DNA of 26,441 nt from Planctomycetales bacterium. GTDB taxonomy: Bacteria > Planctomycetota > Phycisphaerae > SM23-33. How positions within the stretch are numbered: position 1 is the first letter of the stretch; each line of letters starts with the position of its first letter. The position numbers and the translations under genes are program-made. The notes under the pieces are model-generated. The model worked only from the letters and a program-made list of their open reading frames with translations, ran no database searches and was not told the origin of the DNA. This document shows, in pieces, positions 22,285 to 26,441 of the stretch. The stretch is taken from positions 1 to 26,441 of the forward strand of contig DAOWOP010000011.1 in assembly GCA_030642005.1 (NCBI GenBank), given 5' to 3'.

Positions 22285-23502
22285 ATGTACGAAGATACGT
22301 ATGGACAGGTAATCTCTTCGCTGGCTCTTGAAAACGACAAGCGGATCGTCCTGCTGGTGATGGACGGCGTAGGCGACTGCGACAACGACGGGGGCGGCAC
22401 TGCCCTCCAGCAGGCCAAAACGCCGAACATGGACGCCCTGGCCGGGCGAAGCGCCATCGGTCAGCACGTGCCGATTGCCACGGGAATCACTCCCGGCTCC
22501 GGGCCTGGGCATCTTTCGCTGTTCGGCTACGACCCGCTGGTCTATCAGGTCGGACGCGGCGTTCTCAGCGCATTGGGAATAGAGTTCGATCTTCAGAAAA
22601 GGGACGTGGCCGCCAGACTGAACTTCTGCACGATTGATCCACACGGTAGAGTTACCGACCGCCGGGCCGGACGTATCGGCGATGATGTCAATAAGCGCAT
22701 CCTGGAGAAAATTCGCGGAGACCTCAAACCACCCGACGGCGTGAGGGTCTTCTTTGAAACCGTAGCCGAGCACCGCGCTCTTATGGTCATGCGTGGTAAC
22801 GACCTCGACGACAATATCGGCGACACCGACCCGCAGGCTGTCGGCGTGGCTCCGTTGTCGCCGGCGCGTCCGCCGCATGATAAATCCAAAACCGCGAAAA
22901 TCGCCGAAGAAATAATCGGCCAGGTACGAAAAATCCTCGCCGATGAACCGGCAGCCAACATGATCCTTGCCCGCGGCTTTGCGAAGTGGCCCAATTGGCC
23001 GACGTTCACGGAGCGGTATAAACTCAACCCCGCCGCCGTGGCCGGCTATCCGATGTATCGCGGCGTGGCCCGCCTGGTGGGTATCCAGGTCGTATCTCAA
23101 CCGACAACGGCTGCCGACATATGCGCCGAGGCCGCAGCGGCGATGAAGGAACACACTTTTGTCTTCGCCCATTTCAAATACACCGACAAGACCGGCGAGG
23201 ACGGTGACCTGTCTGGAAAGATCGAGCGGATCGAAGAGATGGACGCAGCCTTGCCGACGCTGCTGGCGGCTGACCCCGACGTACTGATTATCACAGGCGA
23301 TCACTCAACGCCGCCCAGCCTCAAGGCCCATAGTTGGCATCCCGTGCCGATACTGATGAAGGCTCCGCACATTCGAGGCGGCGGGCCGGCAAAGTTCGAC
23401 GAAATCGCCTGCCGGGCCGGCGAAATAGGAACCATCACCGGAAAGGAACTCCTGCCGCTGGCAATGGCACACGCCGGAAAACTGGAAAAATTCGGAGCGT
23501 AA
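22285..23502 (+). CDS. apgM: 2,3-bisphosphoglycerate-independent phosphoglycerate mutase, archaeal type
   Basis: Product of 405 residues. It belongs to the alkaline-phosphatase-fold aPGAM family rather than the longer bacterial GpmI. Metal ligand Asp27 lies in LLVMDGVGD, the phosphorylated Ser72 in TPGSGPGHLSLFGYD, RAGRIGDD and HKSK-like HDKSK motifs follow, and the later metal-binding sites are VFAHFKYTDKTGEDGD and ITGDHSTPP. It interconverts 3- and 2-phosphoglycerate in glycolysis and gluconeogenesis. The family is common in archaea and in planctomycetes and delta-type bacteria. GAAAGG lies about 9 nt upstream of the ATG. No other glycolytic gene is nearby. Confidence 0.95.
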   Translation: MYEDTYGQVISSLALENDKRIVLLVMDGVGDCDNDGGGTALQQAKTPNMDALAGRSAIGQHVPIATGITPGSGPGHLSLFGYDPLVYQVGRGVLSALGIEFDLQKRDVAARLNFCTIDPHGRVTDRRAGRIGDDVNKRILEKIRGDLKPPDGVRVFFETVAEHRALMVMRGNDLDDNIGDTDPQAVGVAPLSPARPPHDKSKTAKIAEEIIGQVRKILADEPAANMILARGFAKWPNWPTFTERYKLNPAAVAGYPMYRGVARLVGIQVVSQPTTAADICAEAAAAMKEHTFVFAHFKYTDKTGEDGDLSGKIERIEEMDAALPTLLAADPDVLIITGDHSTPPSLKAHSWHPVPILMKAPHIRGGGPAKFDEIACRAGEIGTITGKELLPLAMAHAGKLEKFGA

Positions 23503-23505
23503 GAT

Positions 23506-23536
23506 TAGTAGTCAGTAGCCGGTAGCCGGTAGCTGG
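23506..23536 (+). repeat. Heptamer repeat block after apgM
   Basis: Units TAGTAGT, CAGTAGC, CGGTAGC, CGGTAGC plus TGG make 31 nt, starting 4 nt after the apgM stop. There is no inverted partner in this gap. It precedes the ribosome site of the next small gene. Confidence 0.75.
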
Positions 23537-23570
23537 GAATTACACGAAAAGTTTTTTAGGAGAATAAACG

Positions 23571-23810
23571 ATGGAAGTAGTCGCCGTATTAGGATTGTTC
23601 TTCCTGTTTATCATGGCAGTGCTCATTGGGAAGGGCGTAGAGGCTCTAAAATCCATCGCCAAGTCGATGCGAACTCTCGTGGAGCGGGAAAGAAACCAGA
23701 ATCTGCACGATCTGGCGGTTGTGACTGAACGCCGCGAGGAAAAAACCATCGACATGGATGAAATGAAACGCCGGCTGAAGGAAGACAAACAGGACGGACC
23801 AATGCCGTAG
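23571..23810 (+). CDS. Small single-pass membrane protein
   Basis: Product of 79 residues with a strong ribosome site (AGGAG, 8 nt before the ATG). One N-terminal membrane helix (about 3-22, VVAVLGLFFLFIMAVLIG) is followed by a charged, coiled-coil-like tail (SMRTLVERERNQNLHDLAV, then MDEMKRRLKEDKQ). The layout is that of a membrane-anchored helical protein facing the cytoplasm; no family is recognised. It follows apgM by 68 nt, with a heptamer block between, and precedes the uracil-DNA glycosylase gene by 89 nt. That gap contains a pyrimidine run and a possible -10 box. Confidence 0.75.
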   Translation: MEVVAVLGLFFLFIMAVLIGKGVEALKSIAKSMRTLVERERNQNLHDLAVVTERREEKTIDMDEMKRRLKEDKQDGPMP

Positions 23811-23899
23811 GCGGACACGGTACTCGACCTTTTTCTTCTTTATTTATTTCCATTTCCTGTTCGCGTTGTTCGCGGCTATACTCAACAATTGGCAAAAAG

Positions 23900-24655
23900 A
23901 TGAGCGACGAATTTCAACAATTACAACGAGCAGCGAAGGAGTTGATTGAGGCTGACCGTCTGCTGGCCGGCGATGGTTTAGCGCCCGGCACGCCGCTGAG
24001 CGGGCCTGAAAGCGTCGCCGCTCCATCCGAACCAAGGCCCGTCGAAAAACCAGCCGTCAGCGCCGAAGCCAAGCGCAAGGCTGCCGAGTTGGAGGCCATT
24101 GACGTCAACGAGGTCCGCAACTGTACGAAGTGCGGCCTGTGCAAGGGGCGGAACAAAACCGTCTTCGGCGAGGGCAACCCGGATGCGGACCTGTTCTTCA
24201 TCGGCGAAGGCCCCGGCGCTGAAGAAGACAAGCATGGCAGGCCCTTCATAGGCCGGGCCGGCGAACTGCTGACCAAGATGATCGTCGCAATGGGCCTGTC
24301 GAGGCAGGATGTGTTCATCGGCAACATTGTCAAGTGCCGTCCGCCGGGAAACCGTGCACCAATGGCCGATGAGGTCGAGGCCTGTCTGGACTACCTCATC
24401 CGGCAGCTGCGAATCATCCAGCCCAGGGTCATCGTTACGCTGGGCAACCCTGCTACGCACACCATGCTGGACACGACCGTCGGCATCACCCGCCTCCGGG
24501 GACAGTGGCAGTCCCTGCCTATGCTCGATGCGGATCTTACCGGTATAAAAGTCATGCCCACATTTCACCCTGCCTTCCTGCTTCGTCAATACACCCGCGA
24601 CAATCGCCAAAAGGTCTGGTCGGACCTCCAGGAAGTCATGCAGAAATTGTCCTGA
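23900..24655 (+). CDS. Family 4 uracil-DNA glycosylase (4Fe-4S)
   Basis: Product of 251 residues. The iron-sulphur cluster cysteines are present: C75 and C78 (CTKC; C81 is also near), C146 in KCRPPGNR and C162 in VEACLDYL. The active-site motif GEGPGAEED (102-110) with GRPFIGRAGELL and the late HPAFLLR motif match family 4; the family more often has GEAPG, so the Gly at the third position is a small variation. It excises uracil from DNA produced by cytosine deamination or dUMP incorporation. The N-terminal 70 residues are a variable, Pro/Ala-rich extension common in such proteins. A TATACT at 23877-23882 may be its -10 box, with no good -35. Confidence 0.94.
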   Translation: MSDEFQQLQRAAKELIEADRLLAGDGLAPGTPLSGPESVAAPSEPRPVEKPAVSAEAKRKAAELEAIDVNEVRNCTKCGLCKGRNKTVFGEGNPDADLFFIGEGPGAEEDKHGRPFIGRAGELLTKMIVAMGLSRQDVFIGNIVKCRPPGNRAPMADEVEACLDYLIRQLRIIQPRVIVTLGNPATHTMLDTTVGITRLRGQWQSLPMLDADLTGIKVMPTFHPAFLLRQYTRDNRQKVWSDLQEVMQKLS

Positions 24656-24660
24656 AACCA

Positions 24661-24676
24661 ACGGATATCTATCCGT
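24661..24676 (+). terminator. Short palindrome after the glycosylase gene
   Basis: ACGGATA-TC-TATCCGT, a 7-bp perfect inverted repeat, starts 5 nt after the glycosylase stop. There is no clean T-run after it, so a terminator role is only suggested by its position. Confidence 0.4.
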
Positions 24677-24829
24677 CGGCTCATGATGATAGTTTGGGTC
24701 GTTTGGGTAAGATGCGCAACGTAATCAAGTCCTCAAAGATGTTCACCCCGAGTATTTTCTAAATTATTTTAAAAATTGTCGTGCAAAAAAGGCAATTTAT
24801 GTTAAGATGCGTAATATGTGTAGATTAAG

Positions 24830-24858
24830 TTGACTTTGGGATTAGACGATTCTAGTAT
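24830..24858 (+). promoter_or_regulatory. Candidate promoter in the long intergenic region
   Basis: TTGACT (24830-24835) and TAGTAT (24853-24858) are 17 nt apart, downstream of an AT-rich stretch (24761-24830) that could serve as an UP element. Transcription from here would give a leader of about 265 nt, containing the heptamer palindrome, before the response regulator gene. Apart from this, the palindrome at 24661 and the repeats at 24905-25071, the 473-bp gap 24656-25128 holds nothing I can identify. Confidence 0.4.
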
Positions 24859-24904
24859 TGTCCGGTGTGTGGTGTAGATTTGTGGCCGCTGTCTGCTGGA
24901 GAAA

Positions 24905-25071
24905 AGCAATCAGCAATCAGCAATCAGCAGTCAGCAGTCAGCAATCAGCAATCAGCAAAAGAAAAAACTGAACACTGACTGCCTTGGCACGGCAAGCGTG
25001 CCAGGGCAGGGCGGTCAGCATTCAGGTCCTTTGTTTATTGGTTTTTTGCTGATTGCTGATTGCTGATTGCT
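24905..25071. repeat. Composite inverted repeat of AGCAATC heptamers with nested hairpin
   Basis: Seven or more copies of AGCAATC/AGCAGTC (24905-24956) face three and a half inverted copies (25048-25071). Twenty-one bases, 24940-24960, are an exact reverse complement of 25044-25064. Between them 24967-24983 and 25010-25026 form a second imperfect stem (CTGAACACTGACTGCC and its partner), and inside that TGGCACG-GCAAG-CGTGCCA (24985-25003) forms a third. The whole is one nested palindrome ending 57 nt before the next gene. Confidence 0.9.
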
Positions 25072-25128
25072 TTGAGGCGATGTCTGACTTTTCAGGCAAA
25101 GCCTGGTTAAAATTTATCAGGAGGCATC

Positions 25129-25716
25129 ATGTCCAATTTACGGCATAAGAGTGTTTTCACCACGGGCGAAGTGGCTGAAATTTGCAGGCTAAGCCAGCAG
25201 ACGATTATCCGCTGTTTCGACAGCGGCCAGTTGGAGGGCTTTCGCGTGCCGGGCAGCAAGTTCCGGCGTATTCCACGCGACAAACTGAAGAAATTCATGC
25301 GGGAGCACGATATTCCCTTCGATGCGCTGGAGTCCGACAAGATCAAGGTATTGGTGGTTGATGATGATCCTGACATTGTGGAACTGTTTGTGGACGCCCT
25401 GTCCCACGATGGGCGGTTCGAGACGCGGACAGCCGGCACAGGTTTCGACGCGGGCCTGGAGGCCAACAGGTTCCGCCCTGATATTGTGGTTCTTGACTAT
25501 CTGCTTCCGGACATCAACGGCAACGTGGTCTGCCGGACAATCCGCCAGAACGAAGACCTCCAACACATCCGCATACTGATCATCTCCGGCGTGGTCAACA
25601 AATCGGAGGTTGATGCTCTCCTCGAGGCCGGGGCCGACGACTTCATCAAAAAGCCGTTCAACATCGAGACGGTTGTTGATCGTATTGTGGAACTCGTTCG
25701 CGGCAAAACGAAGTAG
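25129..25716 (+). CDS. Response regulator with N-terminal excisionase-type HTH
   Basis: Product of 195 residues with an excellent ribosome site (AGGAGG, 5 nt upstream). Residues 9-60 form a MerR/excisionase-like winged helix (FTTGEVAEICRLSQQTIIRC, then FRVPGSKFRRIPRDKLKKFM). Residues 71-190 form a receiver domain: acidic pocket VVDDDPD (D78-D80), phospho-acceptor Asp123 in VLDYLLPD, switch Ser in IISG and Lys in IKKPF. The DNA-binding domain comes before the receiver, the reverse of most response regulators. It should bind DNA under control of a kinase not encoded beside it. The following HDOD gene starts 16 nt downstream and is probably co-transcribed. Confidence 0.93.
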   Translation: MSNLRHKSVFTTGEVAEICRLSQQTIIRCFDSGQLEGFRVPGSKFRRIPRDKLKKFMREHDIPFDALESDKIKVLVVDDDPDIVELFVDALSHDGRFETRTAGTGFDAGLEANRFRPDIVVLDYLLPDINGNVVCRTIRQNEDLQHIRILIISGVVNKSEVDALLEAGADDFIKKPFNIETVVDRIVELVRGKTK

Positions 25717-25732
25717 CGGGGTTTGAACGCCG

Positions 25733-26441
25733 GTGTCTGATGCTTCCGATATTATGTGGCCTGATCGGTCCGGATCGTTGCGGGATACGGTTCCCGTTGA
25801 GCAACTTGACCTGTTGATTCGCCGACTAAAGTCCCTGCCGGCCTCACCGGTCGTTGCTGCCGACGTGTTGGCACTTGCGACCGAGGACGGCGATTTACAG
25901 AAACTCACAATGGCGGCCGGTTGCGATCCATCCATTTCAGCCCACCTGCTGTCGCTGGCCTGCAACAATCGCCCGGACCGCCCGCCCCGCAGCATAGCCG
26001 AAGCCGTTGAAACCCTCGGCCCGGCGTCGATTCGATCGGCCATTTTCGGTATGAAGGTGTTCGGGGCGCCTGATGCCGGCGGGTTCAACTACGATGAATT
26101 CCGCACTCATTGCGTGGCGGTGGCGTGCGCGGCGGAACTGTTGGCCGATCAGATCGGCGGAAAAATTTCTCCATCGTTGGCATATACCTGCGGACTGTTG
26201 CACGACATCGGCAAGGTTGCTCTGCACAAGTCCCTGCCGGGAACATATCGGCGCGTCCTGTCCGGCGTCGCCGGCGAGCGAGGAAATATCGCCCGATTCG
26301 AGCAGGAGATTATCGGGTCGGACCACGTCGTCGCGGGACGCCGGCTGGCGCAGCACTGGTCTCTGCCGGACTGCGTAACGGAGGTCATTTGGCTTCACCA
26401 TCAGCCGAGCGGCGCTGTCCCGGAGATGATTGAAATGCCCG
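25733..26441 (+). CDS. HDOD/HD-domain regulatory protein, 3' truncated
   Basis: A continuous frame runs from GTG 25733 (or ATG 25754) to the right edge, 236 codons visible, with no stop. An N-terminal helical HDOD region has KSLPASPVVAADVL, AAGCDPSISAHLLSLACN and AEAVETLGPASIRSAIFGM. The second half contains an HD pair in CGLLHDIGKVALHK, then SDHVVAGRRLAQHWSLPD and VIWLHHQP, as in HDOD and HD-GYP-related output proteins. With the response regulator upstream it probably forms a signalling pair. Whether a GGDEF, PAS or kinase domain follows cannot be seen. The ribosome site is weak (GCGGGG, 10 nt upstream). Confidence 0.88.
   Translation, partial: MSDASDIMWPDRSGSLRDTVPVEQLDLLIRRLKSLPASPVVAADVLALATEDGDLQKLTMAAGCDPSISAHLLSLACNNRPDRPPRSIAEAVETLGPASIRSAIFGMKVFGAPDAGGFNYDEFRTHCVAVACAAELLADQIGGKISPSLAYTCGLLHDIGKVALHKSLPGTYRRVLSGVAGERGNIARFEQEIIGSDHVVAGRRLAQHWSLPDCVTEVIWLHHQPSGAVPEMIEMP

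Noticed and set aside
24905..24960. CRISPR-like array
   Set aside because: The repeat period is 7 nt with no spacers, and no cas gene is present.

Overview
The window is most likely chromosomal DNA of a GC-rich, uncultured-type Planctomycetota bacterium (Phycisphaerae-like). This is inferred from gene content: a stand-alone sigma-54, archaeal-type phosphoglycerate mutase and pyruvoyl arginine decarboxylase, a response regulator with an N-terminal excisionase-type helix-turn-helix, GatCAB, and many planctomycete-style hypothetical membrane proteins. No rRNA, tRNA, IS element, prophage or CRISPR array was seen. Assignments rest on motifs read by eye, without database searches.

Left part (1-6.5 kb): the end of a hybrid sensor histidine kinase; a divergent thymidylate-synthase-family gene; then, on the minus strand, a multi-pass membrane protein, rpoN, and a 55-residue protein upstream of rpoN separated from it by a perfect 21-bp hairpin. 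A single consensus DnaA box lies just upstream of that small gene.

Middle (6.5-16.2 kb): a small membrane protein, a nitroreductase, an M20 peptidase and a PHP phosphoesterase, then infA divergent from a gatC-gatA-[small membrane gene]-gatB cluster for indirect Gln/Asn-tRNA synthesis. Next come a minus-strand membrane protein and a retropepsin-like protease whose consensus promoter abuts its start codon. A pyruvoyl arginine decarboxylase plus agmatinase pair follows (arginine to agmatine to putrescine), then a compact two-gene module resembling a toxin-antitoxin pair.

Right part (16.2-26.4 kb): a B12-binding/radical SAM protein, a YjbQ-family protein, a zinc-ribbon protein, truB, a large polytopic membrane protein with a TPR-like tail, apgM, a small membrane protein and a family-4 uracil-DNA glycosylase. 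After a 473-bp repeat-bearing intergenic region come an HTH-receiver protein and an HDOD/HD-domain protein cut by the right edge.

The most unusual signal is not a gene. At least nine intergenic spaces carry short blocks, close to 31 nt, built of about four degenerate heptamers (sometimes octamers), often beside a run like AAAGAAGAAA. Many begin within a few bases of a stop codon and several form inverted pairs able to make long hairpins. The sequence of the heptamer differs from site to site while the architecture stays the same. Two of the blocks are telomere-like G-quadruplex motifs flanking the agmatinase gene.
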